Assembly (NCBI RefSeq): GCF_946478885.1
Contig: NZ_CAMLDX010000002.1
Span: forward strand, 37,986 to 101,985
DNA: 64,000 nucleotides
Reading direction: 5' to 3'
From: an uncultured Bacillus sp.
Lineage (GTDB): Bacteria > Bacillota > Bacilli > Bacillales_B > DSM-18226
Shown: positions 46,424 to 55,815 of the stretch, in pieces
How positions within the stretch are numbered: the first letter of the stretch is position 1
How the letters are laid out: every line of letters starts with the position of its first letter
Made by a program: the position numbers and the translations under genes
The notes under the pieces: model-generated
What the model was told of the DNA's origin: nothing
The model's input: only the letters and a program-made list of their open reading frames with translations
Databases searched by the model: none

Positions 46424-48055
46424 TCATGGCAACTCATTTATTTGTTTGGTGAGTTCTTTAAATTGAAGGTCCAATTCAGCATAGCCCTTGTCGTTTGGCT
46501 TCATGAAGCTGAGCTTGCCCAATACTTCCTGTCTCGCTGTTTCCAGCTTTAAGCGATGTTCCTCGTTAGTTTTTCTTTCTGGAACAGCATCTTTCCATTG
46601 CCTTTCAATTGTACAGTTGGTAATAACAAGCTTGCTGCTTGTAATTTTTTCAATAAAATAACGATCATGGGAAACGATTAGCAGCGTTCCATTGTACCCC
46701 GCTAATGTATTTTCAAGCTGCTCACGTGACGGCAAATCAAGGTGATTCGTCGGTTCGTCCAAAATCAAGGCATCTTTTTCTTCCAAGATATACAACATCA
46801 GTTTGCATTTTACCCGCTCGCCCATACTCATATATTTTATCTGTTCCGTCCATTGTGAGGCAGTAAATCCTAAATGCTTCATTAAATTCTGAACCTTGCC
46901 TCTTTCTGCAAAGGTTTCTTTATGAAATAACTGCTGTGGTGTTTGTTCAAGAGGCAAGTCAAACACTTCCTGAGTTAAATATCCGATATTTGCCGATGGA
47001 GACATCCATACCTTGCCCTCTGCTTTACTCTGCCCAGTGATAATCTTCAGTAGCGTTGTTTTTCCACTGCCATTTGGTCCAATCAAGGCGACCTTTTCAC
47101 CGTGTTGTATTGTAAAATGGACCTGTTTGAATAATATCCGACCATTATAGGATTTGGACAGATCGTTCACCTCTAAAAACCTCTTGCCTGCCCTATGATT
47201 TGCTTCAATAGAAAAATGAACTTCATAGTCTGGTTCGACCTGCTCCACTTTATGCTTTTCCAGTTCTTTTTCAAGACGTTTACGCTTTGATTTGACCTGA
47301 CTGTCCATCCTCTTTGCCTTCATCCTGTAATACTCCTTAAAGCCATCCTGCTTGGTAGACTGAGCATGGGCTTTCTTGGACCAGGAAGTGAGTTCTGACA
47401 GTTGTTCTTCTATTTGCTCCACCATTTTCTGCTGTTTTTCATATTCGCTCTGCTGTGAGAGCCTTTTCTGTTTGCGGAAATCCATATAACTACTGTAATT
47501 TCCTTTATGATCGATCAGTTTTTTAGCTTCAATCGACCAAATTTTTGTTGCAATGGCATCAATAAAATAACGATCATGAGAGACAAATAAAATGGTTCCT
47601 TTGTATTTTTTTAACATTTCAATAAGAAAATCTGTGCTTGGTTCATCTAGATGATTGGTCGGTTCATCTAAGAGAAGCAGTCCGGCATCCTGCGCAAGTC
47701 CTTTCGCCAAACGTGCCTTAAGCTTTTCCCCACCACTTAGCTGTGAAAAGGAACCGTTGGACACCCGCATTTGTTCCAGTAACGCTGCTTCCTGCGGTGA
47801 CACCTCAAGCAACGAGAAATCTTCTGTTTCCTGTTCTACCAGCACAGTCTTCAATTCCGGCCCTATCCATTGTATCTTCCCACTAGTTGGTGAGATATCT
47901 CCGTTTATGATCTGTAACAGGGTAGATTTTCCGGATCCGTTTTTACCAATGATACCAATCCGTTCTCCCTGCCGTACACTTGTCTGCAGTTCTTTAAAAA
48001 GAGTAAAATCTTTTATGACATATCCGATATTTTGTATTTTTAACAATTCCTTCAT
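46424..48055 (-). CDS. ABC-F ribosome-protection-type protein (VmlR-like)
   Basis: A 543-residue protein with two ABC ATPase domains and no membrane segment. Domain 1 has Walker A GKNGSGKST, signature LSGGEKLKARLA and Walker B LLLLDEPTNHLD; domain 2 has GPNGSGKTT, MSMGERVKCKL and ALILDEPTNHLD. A charged linker of about 80 residues between them is the antibiotic-resistance domain that reaches the peptidyl-transferase centre. Length is close to B. subtilis VmlR (about 547), which protects against lincomycin and virginiamycin M. Leader attenuation (48087-48300) supports a resistance role. ATG 48055 follows AAAGGA. Confidence 0.88.
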   Translation of the reverse strand: MKELLKIQNIGYVIKDFTLFKELQTSVRQGERIGIIGKNGSGKSTLLQIINGDISPTSGKIQWIGPELKTVLVEQETEDFSLLEVSPQEAALLEQMRVSNGSFSQLSGGEKLKARLAKGLAQDAGLLLLDEPTNHLDEPSTDFLIEMLKKYKGTILFVSHDRYFIDAIATKIWSIEAKKLIDHKGNYSSYMDFRKQKRLSQQSEYEKQQKMVEQIEEQLSELTSWSKKAHAQSTKQDGFKEYYRMKAKRMDSQVKSKRKRLEKELEKHKVEQVEPDYEVHFSIEANHRAGKRFLEVNDLSKSYNGRILFKQVHFTIQHGEKVALIGPNGSGKTTLLKIITGQSKAEGKVWMSPSANIGYLTQEVFDLPLEQTPQQLFHKETFAERGKVQNLMKHLGFTASQWTEQIKYMSMGERVKCKLMLYILEEKDALILDEPTNHLDLPSREQLENTLAGYNGTLLIVSHDRYFIEKITSSKLVITNCTIERQWKDAVPERKTNEEHRLKLETARQEVLGKLSFMKPNDKGYAELDLQFKELTKQINELP

Positions 48056-48086
48056 ATACGCATTTTCCTTTCTTGGAAGAGAGGAC

Positions 48087-48300
48087 AAAAAAATCCTCCC
48101 AAATAAAATTGGAAGGATTAGCCGCGAAATTCACATAACTTAATAAAGCTATCATGGAGCAACAGCTTCAGTACTATTAAAATGGGCAGACTAATCCTAT
48201 TTCCATTCATTTGAAATATATGTTTCAAATCGAAAAAAATAAGATTAGTTAATCATTGTCCACCCATCACCTCTTCTTAATTACTATGTATATTGTAGCA
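48087..48300 (-). promoter_or_regulatory. Attenuator leader of the ABC-F gene (promoter, short uORF, terminator)
   Basis: On the minus strand an extended -10 promoter TATGCTACAAT (-10 at 48292-48297) is followed by AAGAGGTG and a three-codon ORF Met-Ile-Asn-stop (48256-48245). Segment 1 (AACTAATCTTATT, 48238-48250) overlaps that stop and can pair with segment 2 (AATAGGATTAGT, about 48190-48202). Segment 2 can instead pair with segment 3 (GGCTAATCC, 48113-48123). Segment 3 forms the terminator with segment 4 (AATCCTTCC with GGGAGGATT, then T7, 48087-48120). A ribosome stalled on the uORF would free segment 2 and prevent termination. Confidence 0.75.
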
Positions 48301-48334
48301 TAACACCTGAAGGATTGGTATCCCTGGAAGATTC

Positions 48335-49639
48335 TTAATAGAGAAAACCGAGGCGCTTGGCGTCATATGTCAATTCGTCACGAAATGTTGGGTGGGCAAT
48401 CTTAATCAATGCCTTTGTCCGCTGTTCAATATTTTTCCCACGAAGCTCTGCAACGCCAAATTCTGTAACAATGCGATCCACATCATTTTTTGAAGTTGTG
48501 ACCACAGAGCCAAGACTTAGTTGAGGTCGAATTTTTGAAATCGTACCATTTTTCGCTGTAGAATGCAGGCAGATAAAGCCTTTCCCATGTTTCGATAATC
48601 TGACACCTTGAGCAAAATCAGCCTGTCCACCAGAGGAACTGTAATATTTGCCGCTAATAGTTTCTGAAGCACATTGTCCGTAAAAATCCACCTCTGTTGT
48701 AGCATTAATCGAGATCATTTTCTCTTCCCTCGCAATTTCCCTTGGATCATTGACTACTTCTACTGGCAAAAATTCTACTGCTGGATTTTCATCGAGAAAT
48801 TCATACAGCCGCTTTGTTCCGAGGGCAAAGGTTGTGACGATTTTTCCCGGATAGGTCTTTTTCTCACTGCCAGTAACAATACCGGCTTCTACGAGGTCAA
48901 TCACTCCATCCGAGATCAGCTCGGTATGAATACCTAAGTTTTTATGGGAACCTAACAGACTGATAACTGCATTAGGAATGGCTCCTATACCCGCCTGAAA
49001 GGTTGCCCCATCTTCAATTTGCTCTACGATATACGAGCCGATGACCTGATCAATTTCAGTTACATGCGGAATAGCAATTTCCTGTATAGGATAATCCACC
49101 GTGATATATCCTTCGATCTGACTAATATGAATCTGATTTTCACCAAATGTTCGCGGCATCTGTTGATTAACCTCAAGAAAAAAAGGCACCTTACCAATAA
49201 ATGACGCCGTATAATCTGCCTGAGTGCCTAATGAAAAGTATCCATGCTCATCAATCGGTGATGCTGCTGCAACGATCATAGATGTCTTAGTTGATTCCCG
49301 CAAAATTCGCGGCACTTGGTGGAAATGATTTGGAATTAGTTCACATTTCCCCTGTAAATAAGCCTTTCGTGCAGGGGCGCTCAAAAAATAAGAAACATGT
49401 GAAAGCGATGTTCGCATTTTTCCATTTATATAGTCTTTCTCCTTCAAAGGGTGCATTTGATGTATCCGAACATTCTGAAAATAATCCGAATTTTGTTCCA
49501 ATACTTCCATTAATACATGCGGTTCCCCATTGGCGATGGGAATAATAATATCATCCCCATCACCAATAAGTAAGACAAGATCCTTAGGCTGTTTCTTTTT
49601 CACCTTAATCCACTGCTGAAATCTTCTTTCCTTCTCCAT
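48335..49639 (-). CDS. Acetyl-CoA hydrolase/4-hydroxybutyrate CoA-transferase family protein
   Basis: A 434-residue family I CoA-transferase of the Cat1/Cat2 group. GIGAIPNAV, GIHTELISDGVIDLVEAG (likely catalytic Glu), SSSGGQADFAQG and EFGVAELRGK are conserved. It transfers CoA between acids or hydrolyses short acyl-CoA. It lies 12 nt after a MaoC-type hydratase gene on the same strand, so the two form an operon, perhaps for 3- or 4-hydroxyacid or branched-acid use. The exact substrate is not evident. Confidence 0.87.
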   Translation of the reverse strand: MEKERRFQQWIKVKKKQPKDLVLLIGDGDDIIIPIANGEPHVLMEVLEQNSDYFQNVRIHQMHPLKEKDYINGKMRTSLSHVSYFLSAPARKAYLQGKCELIPNHFHQVPRILRESTKTSMIVAAASPIDEHGYFSLGTQADYTASFIGKVPFFLEVNQQMPRTFGENQIHISQIEGYITVDYPIQEIAIPHVTEIDQVIGSYIVEQIEDGATFQAGIGAIPNAVISLLGSHKNLGIHTELISDGVIDLVEAGIVTGSEKKTYPGKIVTTFALGTKRLYEFLDENPAVEFLPVEVVNDPREIAREEKMISINATTEVDFYGQCASETISGKYYSSSGGQADFAQGVRLSKHGKGFICLHSTAKNGTISKIRPQLSLGSVVTTSKNDVDRIVTEFGVAELRGKNIEQRTKALIKIAHPTFRDELTYDAKRLGFLY

Positions 49640-49651
49640 CCTTTTCCATCC

Positions 49652-50074
49652 TTAATATCTCTTTATAACCATTGCTTCCCCGTCTACAACCATCACATCA
49701 TTCTGGTTAAAGACCTGTGTTTTTAATTTAATTAATTTCTTAGCATCTATTTTTTCTAGGACTTCAACCACCGCCTTAACGGTATCTCCTATTTTGACAG
49801 GTGCTGTAAATTTAAAGTTTTGTGATAAATAAATGGAATTAGGCCCTGGAAGTTTCATTCCTAAAACCGTTGAGATAAAACTTCCTGTCAAAAGCCCATG
49901 GGCAATTCTATCCTTGAAGATCGTCGTATCAGCAAACGTCTCATCAATGTGCATCGGATTAAAATCACCAGTAATTCCGGCAAATTGATAAATATCAAAT
50001 TCTGAAATAGTTTTTGAAAAAATCGCTGTATCCCCGATAAAAATTTCCTCGTACATCAGTTCTTTTTGCATCAT
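49652..50074 (-). CDS. MaoC family (R)-specific enoyl-CoA hydratase-like protein
   Basis: A 140-residue hotdog protein with FAGITGDFNPMHIDETFA, the hydratase 2 motif that holds the catalytic Asp and His, and RIAHGLLTGSFIST. It is close in size to PhaJ, which hydrates enoyl-CoA to the (R)-3-hydroxy form. First gene of a two-gene operon with the CoA-transferase at 48335. Two adjacent ATG codons follow GGGGATG. Confidence 0.88.
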   Translation of the reverse strand: MMQKELMYEEIFIGDTAIFSKTISEFDIYQFAGITGDFNPMHIDETFADTTIFKDRIAHGLLTGSFISTVLGMKLPGPNSIYLSQNFKFTAPVKIGDTVKAVVEVLEKIDAKKLIKLKTQVFNQNDVMVVDGEAMVIKRY

Positions 50075-50241
50075 TGTGCATCCCCTTTTCGTCTTTTTCC
50101 AGGTACTGCAGTCGAATCAAAATACCTGCATACCTTTGAGGTTATACATCTATTCTACTAAAAGTTTAATGAAAATTGTTATCTTTCACTGAATTTTTCG
50201 TATTTTACAAAAAAATAATATTTCTGATCATTTAACTAAAT

Positions 50242-50275
50242 AAAAAAGCTGTTAATCCTTTTCCAGATTAACAGC
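50242..50275 (-). terminator. Terminator of the PCP-reductase-domain gene
   Basis: GCTGTTAATC and GATTAACAGC (50248-50257, 50266-50275) pair around 8 nt; the minus strand continues with a T6 run. The remaining spacer to the neighbouring genes shows nothing further. Confidence 0.8.
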
Positions 50276-50497
50276 CTTCAAAAATATGTATCTCTTTGAT
50301 GCAATCATTTCTTTTTCCAATGCCTAGAATAATATAAAACCAGCTGTAAAAACATAGATAAATTGTGAATTTATTATTGGAATTTTCTATACATAATTAA
50401 GTTTAGTGCATGATTCCCTTGACGGAATACTATTTAATTCGTTTTAACTAACTGATTCCCTATCCTTTATCATAGAACAATGCCAGAATAAGAGTGC

Positions 50498-50752
50498 TTA
50501 TTGCAGGATTTCCTTATAAGGCGTTAAATCAATCTTTTTCGCTTTAAGCATTTTCACTGCACGTTCTTGCATATCACCTGGTGAAGCCATCAAGTATCCT
50601 TTGATTACATCATCCTTTGTTACAGTATCGCCTTCAACACCTTTTAAAATGACTCCTTCAATTTTCTTTTTCGCCATCGGCCGCGCAAAAGCCGGGATAG
50701 GTTTTACTAGTTCCTCTAACAAATCTTTCGCATCTTGATTCCATACCATCAT
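50498..50752 (-). CDS. PCP_red domain small protein
   Basis: An 84-residue protein. WNQDAKDLLEELVKPIPAFARPMAKKKIEG followed by TVTKDDV resembles the PCP_red helical domain found at the C-terminus of protochlorophyllide reductase B subunits and as stand-alone small proteins in Bacillus. A chlorophyll role is not expected; the function is unknown. ATG 50752 follows AGGAGG by 8 nt; ATG 50758 is too close to it. Single gene with its own terminator. Confidence 0.7.
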   Translation of the reverse strand: MMVWNQDAKDLLEELVKPIPAFARPMAKKKIEGVILKGVEGDTVTKDDVIKGYLMASPGDMQERAVKMLKAKKIDLTPYKEILQ

Positions 50753-50976
50753 GTACATTTCCTCCTTAACATTTGGAACTTACATAGCTAGTATATCCAT
50801 TTATTCACTTTAACACCATATGTATATTGCTATTACTTCGAATCTAATAAAATTTTTCTAATCCACTGCATCAGGGCATGATTAATCATGATTTTCAGAA
50901 AAGCATAACACATTTCTTTTTTCCGCGAATATCCTAATTAGTATTACAAGAAGCATAGTCCGAAAAGAGGGATAAT

Positions 50977-51879
50977 ATGATACAGCTCTCAGGGGTGCCT
51001 TTTCAGCACTACGATATGTGGCCGGAGGGCAGTCTGGAGAAGAAAATTGTCAAAGAAATGGTTGAGGATTCATCGATTTACAACATTGCATCAATTGACG
51101 AATTAAGGTTTGAGCTTCAGCTGCGGAAAAATATTATTTCAAGTGCAAAAGAGATGAATAATAGTAATATGGCCTTTGAGATTTTTGCAACCTCACGTTG
51201 TAACCCGGCATATTGGAATTTAACAGAGACTGGCGGATTTCGGCTACGGAATGATGTCCTTCCCTCTGATGCTATCCAGGATATATACAACAATAGTTCC
51301 CTTTATGGTTTTGAATGCGCAACAGCCATCATTATCATCTTTTATCATGCCGTGTTAAAAACGATTGGCAAAGCCTTATTTAATCAATATTTTCAAAATC
51401 TCTATTTATACAGTTGGCATTTTGATCCAGACCTTGGTGTTCAATCCATTCGCACATCCCAATTCCTTCCAGGTGATGTGGTGTATTTTTCAAATCCTGA
51501 TGTAAATCCTTCTACGCCTTGGTGGCGTGGCGAAAATACTGTCTTGCTGGAGGATGGAAATTTTTTTGGCCATGGAATCGGAATCATGACGAGCAATGAA
51601 ATCATCCAACATTTAAATAAAATGCGAAAGCCGGATAGTACGACATCTGCTTTTTTACTGAATTCAGCGGCTCGACCATCATTTCATCATCTTTATCAGC
51701 TCTCAGCAAGAACGCATCGATATCTGTCGATTCATAGCGATCTGCATGCATTTGTCGCGAAGAAAATTCCACACCTCACCATCCATCACAACAAAAATTC
51801 CATCTCATTCGAACGGTATTTGCGTTATTTACACGAGACTTATGGTTTAATAGACGGCTGGAATTCCCATTCGCTGTAA
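50977..51879 (+). CDS. tgl: Protein-glutamine gamma-glutamyltransferase (spore coat transglutaminase)
   Basis: A 300-residue protein like Bacillus Tgl (245 residues in B. subtilis). The active-site block SSLYGFECATAIIIIFYHAV contains the nucleophile Cys114, and WWRGENTVLLEDGNFFGHGIGI is conserved. Tgl cross-links Gln and Lys residues of coat proteins such as GerQ in the forespore, late in sporulation, so it points to an endospore former. The C-terminus is about 50 residues longer than in B. subtilis. GAGGG lies before the ATG. A single gene, presumably driven by a sporulation sigma factor, though I could not fix its promoter. Confidence 0.9.
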   Translation: MIQLSGVPFQHYDMWPEGSLEKKIVKEMVEDSSIYNIASIDELRFELQLRKNIISSAKEMNNSNMAFEIFATSRCNPAYWNLTETGGFRLRNDVLPSDAIQDIYNNSSLYGFECATAIIIIFYHAVLKTIGKALFNQYFQNLYLYSWHFDPDLGVQSIRTSQFLPGDVVYFSNPDVNPSTPWWRGENTVLLEDGNFFGHGIGIMTSNEIIQHLNKMRKPDSTTSAFLLNSAARPSFHHLYQLSARTHRYLSIHSDLHAFVAKKIPHLTIHHNKNSISFERYLRYLHETYGLIDGWNSHSL

Positions 51880-51974
51880 TCCTTACTTTTAAAAGAGTCA
51901 TTGTAATAGACCTGCAGAAGCTGCCTGAATTCATACAAATCACCTAGACTCTGAAACAGCCTCTGCAATAATCC

Positions 51975-52634
51975 CTACAACTGATCCTGCTTGAGTCCCC
52001 ACTGATCCTGAAAAATAAGATGCTTCAGGTCTTGTCTTTTTTCCCAATTCGCCAGTTCAAGCAATGGCTTTTCAGGATATTCATCTGTTCTGCCGAGAGA
52101 AAGCAACGCAACAGGCTCAATATGTGGCGGAATATGTAAAATGTCCCGGATATCATTCTTCTTATAAAAGCTTACCCATCCCATAGCCAGGCCCTCTGCA
52201 CAGGCTGCTAGCCACATATTTTGAATTGCACATGCGGTGGATAAGATATCCGTTTCCGGGATAGAATTCCTTCCAAGAACATGCGATCCTCCTCTTGTCG
52301 GATCACATGTGACACAAATAGTAACCGGGGCTTCCCTTAAGCCCTCAACTTTTAACTGGAGAAACTGTTCATGTCTCTCCTCCTGCTCTTCATAATGAAT
52401 CGCCAAGGCACGACGTTCCTTGTCAGCTGCCCAAGCCAGCTTGTTCTTAATCTCCTCCGACGTTATCACGACAAAATTCCATGGCTGCATAAAGCCGACA
52501 GAAGGTGCGTGATGCGCTGCTTGTAATATGCGATACAATATTTCTTCCGGTACTGGTTCTGGCCGGAAGCTGCGGATATCTCTCCTTTTATATATGACTT
52601 TATAAACTGATTCTCTTTCTTGTGATGAAAACAT
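51975..52634 (-). CDS. bluB: BluB-like nitroreductase-fold enzyme
   Basis: A 219-residue flavoenzyme of the nitroreductase fold. RRDIRSFRPEPVPEEIL, AAHHAPSVGFMQPWNFVVI and AEGLAMGWVSFYKK are characteristic of BluB, which breaks down FMN to 5,6-dimethylbenzimidazole, the lower ligand of cobalamin. No cobalamin gene is adjacent. A general FMN-dependent oxidoreductase is the alternative. GGTGG precedes the ATG. Confidence 0.82.
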   Translation of the reverse strand: MFSSQERESVYKVIYKRRDIRSFRPEPVPEEILYRILQAAHHAPSVGFMQPWNFVVITSEEIKNKLAWAADKERRALAIHYEEQEERHEQFLQLKVEGLREAPVTICVTCDPTRGGSHVLGRNSIPETDILSTACAIQNMWLAACAEGLAMGWVSFYKKNDIRDILHIPPHIEPVALLSLGRTDEYPEKPLLELANWEKRQDLKHLIFQDQWGLKQDQL

Positions 52635-52788
52635 TTATTTCTTCCACCTATTCTTTTACATTTTGTATAGATCCATCTGGCAAAAATATTCTTTTCTATT
52701 TTACCATGATTATCCATGCAAAAGGATGAAAGATTTAAAATGAGAAACTGAGTTAAACATTTATATATCTTTCATAAGAAAGCCAAAA

Positions 52789-52830
52789 AAAGCTACCCAG
52801 AAGCTTGTTCATTCGCTTCTAGGTAGCTTT
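52789..52830 (-). terminator. Terminator of the CAP-domain gene
   Basis: On the minus strand AAAGCTACC, AGAAGC pairs with GCTTCT, GGTAGCTTT, followed by a T7 run. It is strong and Rho-independent, with the opposite direction also possible. Confidence 0.85.
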
Positions 52831-52889
52831 CTTTATTTCCAATTCAAACATATATCAACCAAGGTGTAAAACTCTTTAGAAATTCATAT

Positions 52890-53606
52890 TTATTTCGTAA
52901 TAAACATCTGCGTCCAGTAATTTCCATTTTCTACATAACCTACTCCAATATGGGTAAAGGAGCTATTTAAGATATTTGCACGGTGCCCTGAGCTGTTCAT
53001 CCAGGAATTTACGACTTCCTGCGGTGATCGTTGACCCATTGCGATATTTTCACCCGCACCGCGGAATGAGATTCCAAATTGCTTCATCATATCAAATGGT
53101 GATCCGTAAGTCGGGCTTGTATGACTGAAATAGCCCTTTGTCTGCATATCCACAGATTTGGCACGGGCAACTTTGCTTAATTGCTCATCTACTTTTAAAG
53201 CAGGAAGCCCTTGTTTTGCCCTCTCCTGATTCGTTAAATCTACTACCTGCTGCTCAAATGCACTTAGCTGTGCCATATCAGATGCCTGATTTGATTCATT
53301 TATCGTTCCATTTGGCTGCTGAGCCGGTTCCTGTTGCACAGGAGTTGCAGTGGGCTTCTCTGCCGGTTTAGCTGGCTGCTGTGTGCCCTTTCCTGTGTTC
53401 ATGCTGTTCCATTTGATTTGGCAGTTTTGCAGATACTTTTGCAGATATTCATTCAGCTTCATCACATTCTGGCCGCTAGATTGATAGACTTCAACTTTCT
53501 TTTGTCCAATATTGTCCGCACGAACTCCCTCTGCACCCGCAGCTCCGGCGGAAACAAAAAGAAGTGATGCTGTTGTCAGTACGGATAACACAAATTTCTT
53601 TTTCAT
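52890..53606 (-). CDS. Secreted CAP (SCP-like) domain protein, YkwD-like
   Basis: A 238-residue exported protein: signal peptide (MKKKFVLSVLTTASLLF, cleavage probably after AGA), a short N-terminal segment, a Pro/Gln/Thr-rich linker (about 75-110), then a CAP domain (from 115: VVDLTNQERAKQGLPALKVD, GYFSHTSPTYGSPFDMM, GENIAMGQRSPQEVVNSWMNSSGHRANIL). The CAP His and Glu residues are present. Bacillus YkwD-like proteins are exported by spore formers with unknown role. ATG 53606 follows GGAGG well; ATG 53660 adds 18 non-signal residues. Confidence 0.9.
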   Translation of the reverse strand: MKKKFVLSVLTTASLLFVSAGAAGAEGVRADNIGQKKVEVYQSSGQNVMKLNEYLQKYLQNCQIKWNSMNTGKGTQQPAKPAEKPTATPVQQEPAQQPNGTINESNQASDMAQLSAFEQQVVDLTNQERAKQGLPALKVDEQLSKVARAKSVDMQTKGYFSHTSPTYGSPFDMMKQFGISFRGAGENIAMGQRSPQEVVNSWMNSSGHRANILNSSFTHIGVGYVENGNYWTQMFITK

Positions 53607-54012
53607 GCTGTTTTCCTCCCTGAAATATGTTTCTGGCTTCCTACACCAACATGATAGCATGCGATTTTTGTCATATTTCAGGAAGTATTTACATCCATTT
53701 GATTTTAAAAAAATTCCAGATAGGTTTATGACCTCATGGAAATAGAAATCGTTGATGTTCTAATATTTGTGCTACGCATGATGATAATGGACTTCTATTA
53801 CAATCAAGGTAATTATTATAATGGCAACCTTCTATTACCAAAAAGATTCGGTTGACATGATTTTCTTTCCTGTTGATATTTTACAACTTTTACGAATTGA
53901 TGACCTATTTTGGTGTCATGTATCTTATTTAACAGCTTTTCTCAACTTTCGATGTTTTTTTAAAAGTGAATAAATTCCTCAGATGATGTCGGCTTCGAAA
54001 AATATCCTTTTG
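53607..54012. other. 406-bp spacer, nothing clear
   Basis: AT-rich spacer. A 25-codon frame at 53779-53856 encodes a Tyr/Asn/Gly-rich peptide (YYNQGNYYNGN) but has no ribosome site. No promoter or hairpin stands out. Confidence 0.5.
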
Positions 54013-54831
54013 CTAAAATAAATATTTCTCTTCAAATTGACTATAGTGATCGAGCAGACGCAGCGGTGCATTCGTGAGCAGTAACAATTGAATGATTTCA
54101 AATAGCAGTGATTCCCAAGTGATGAGGCGAATATTTTGGTGTATCTCCGGAACAATGACACGTTCCAAAACCTCATGAAATTCCTGAATGAGCCTCACAT
54201 TGTCCTGGGGACAAATGAAAACTAACAGCCGGCTTCCCGCAGTATCGACGTAGGAAATATTCCGTAGTAGCTGATAATGCTGAATCAATTCATCATATTC
54301 CTTTAAATCTGATCTTATTTTTCCATTTAGACGCTTTTTATAAATTTCTTCGTATTTTCTCCGGTACTTTCCGATCGATTTTGCTTTGCCAAATTCATGT
54401 TCGGAGTATTTGATGTCAAACAAGATCTCCCTTCCTGACTGAAGTTGAATATAGAAATCAAAGTTTGTCCCTTCTTTTTGGAGGAGGAGCTTTTCAAATT
54501 CACACTCCGCCAAAGTTTCTTGTTCAAGGTTCAATATCCGGAGCAGCAATTCAAGCTTCTGTTCAGCAACTAGGGGATAAAAAAAGTTTAGGCAGAGTGC
54601 CTGTGAAGAATTTAAGTGATGAAAGTCTTGATGAAGATGGATATTTGTCTCTTCTATATACCCGATCAATTCCTGTCTATAATTCTCCAGTAAATTGAAA
54701 TTCCATAGCTCAGGAGGCAAGATATGGGGATATGGTCGGTCATTGCGTTTCCATACTCCATTGTCATATACTCCAAGATTCATTTTCTTGTATTCCGACA
54801 AATGATTTTTTACGGCTTCATTAAATTTCAA
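54013..54831 (-). CDS. PD-(D/E)XK nuclease-like protein (PGN_0703 type)
   Basis: A 272-residue protein. Asp125 in GTNFDFYIQ and Asp139-x-Lys141 in ILFDIKYSEHEFG form the PD-(D/E)XK metal site. The SSQALCLNFFYPL segment upstream and KYRRKYEEIY downstream resemble the PGN_0703 putative restriction endonuclease family. No methylase or specificity gene is adjacent, so it is an orphan, perhaps a repair or defence nuclease. TTG 54831 follows GGGAGG; no ATG nearby is better. Confidence 0.72.
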   Translation of the reverse strand: MKFNEAVKNHLSEYKKMNLGVYDNGVWKRNDRPYPHILPPELWNFNLLENYRQELIGYIEETNIHLHQDFHHLNSSQALCLNFFYPLVAEQKLELLLRILNLEQETLAECEFEKLLLQKEGTNFDFYIQLQSGREILFDIKYSEHEFGKAKSIGKYRRKYEEIYKKRLNGKIRSDLKEYDELIQHYQLLRNISYVDTAGSRLLVFICPQDNVRLIQEFHEVLERVIVPEIHQNIRLITWESLLFEIIQLLLLTNAPLRLLDHYSQFEEKYLF

Positions 54832-55059
54832 ATTCTCTCCTCCCGATTCAATTCTACATCTTACATCCAGCTACATTTTTGCATAACAGTGATTTTACAG
54901 CACATAATTCGACAATTAAGATTCCTTTTCCTTCTTACATCACAAAGCTGTTATTTGTAATTTCAGTATTTATTGTGTAAAGCAGATGGAATTATCCGGT
55001 CATTTATATTGTTCATAAACAACAGACCAGATGATATTGGAACCGTTCATTCGGTACTA

Positions 55060-55815
55060 TTAAGGAAAAATTTTCAGTACCTCATAGCGAAAACCAAGAT
55101 AATGATAGTGCAGCTTCTGATACATTTCCTTGGCTGTATCATACCCGTCAGCCGCCAAAATGATGATTTTATCAGTATTCTTCTTCATTACATATTGCTG
55201 CAGCCTGGTGGCAATCCCTTTCTGGCGGAACATCGGTAGAACAATTAGGCTATCTAATTCAGCCATGTTATCTGAAAGAATCACATCAACAGATCCGGCC
55301 AGAATTCCTTTATAATAAGCCGACAGCTGTAGGACATGACCAGAGCGAAAATTCCTTTTATATTGCTGCTGTTTCTGCTCCGCATAAGCTGCACCATACA
55401 TTACATCAAGTCTATATTGAAAGGTTAAATAAGACTCAAAATATTGCATCGTTACTGACTGTATCGTTATTTCTGGTGCTTCTGCTATAACAGGAAAGTG
55501 TCTCGGTTCAATCCCATACAGCTCCAGCAGGCAGTTCCCATAATCAGCCTGACTCAAATACCCTACCAGTTCACTAGTCAATGGTTCATTGTCCGGGAAA
55601 CAGAACTTAACATGTTTTTGCTTGAATTGAAAATGGAAGGTCCGCAGATAGTCTTCTGTTACGATAAATTCTTGCACTGATGGCATTTGCTTGAATTGGA
55701 TATAGTTACAATCATACAGTAAAAGCATGTCCCGGGTATGGTAATGAATGAATCGTTCATTTTCCATTACAACCTTGCCCGGTCGGTAGAGCTGCTTAAA
55801 GGTAATATCGTTCAT
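55060..55815 (-). CDS. GNAT family N-acetyltransferase
   Basis: A 251-residue protein whose C-terminal half has the GNAT acetyl-CoA motif LIVLPMFRQKGIATRLQQYVM and a final GFRYEVLKIFP strand. The N-terminal half, with several aromatic residues, is not recognisable. The acceptor is unknown. ATG 55815 is preferred because AAGGTG lies just upstream. It is a single gene. Confidence 0.8.
   Translation of the reverse strand: MNDITFKQLYRPGKVVMENERFIHYHTRDMLLLYDCNYIQFKQMPSVQEFIVTEDYLRTFHFQFKQKHVKFCFPDNEPLTSELVGYLSQADYGNCLLELYGIEPRHFPVIAEAPEITIQSVTMQYFESYLTFQYRLDVMYGAAYAEQKQQQYKRNFRSGHVLQLSAYYKGILAGSVDVILSDNMAELDSLIVLPMFRQKGIATRLQQYVMKKNTDKIIILAADGYDTAKEMYQKLHYHYLGFRYEVLKIFP

Noticed and set aside
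53779..53856. 25-codon frame with YYNQGNYYNGN-like repeats
   Set aside because: Looks peptide-like but has no ribosome site or terminator.
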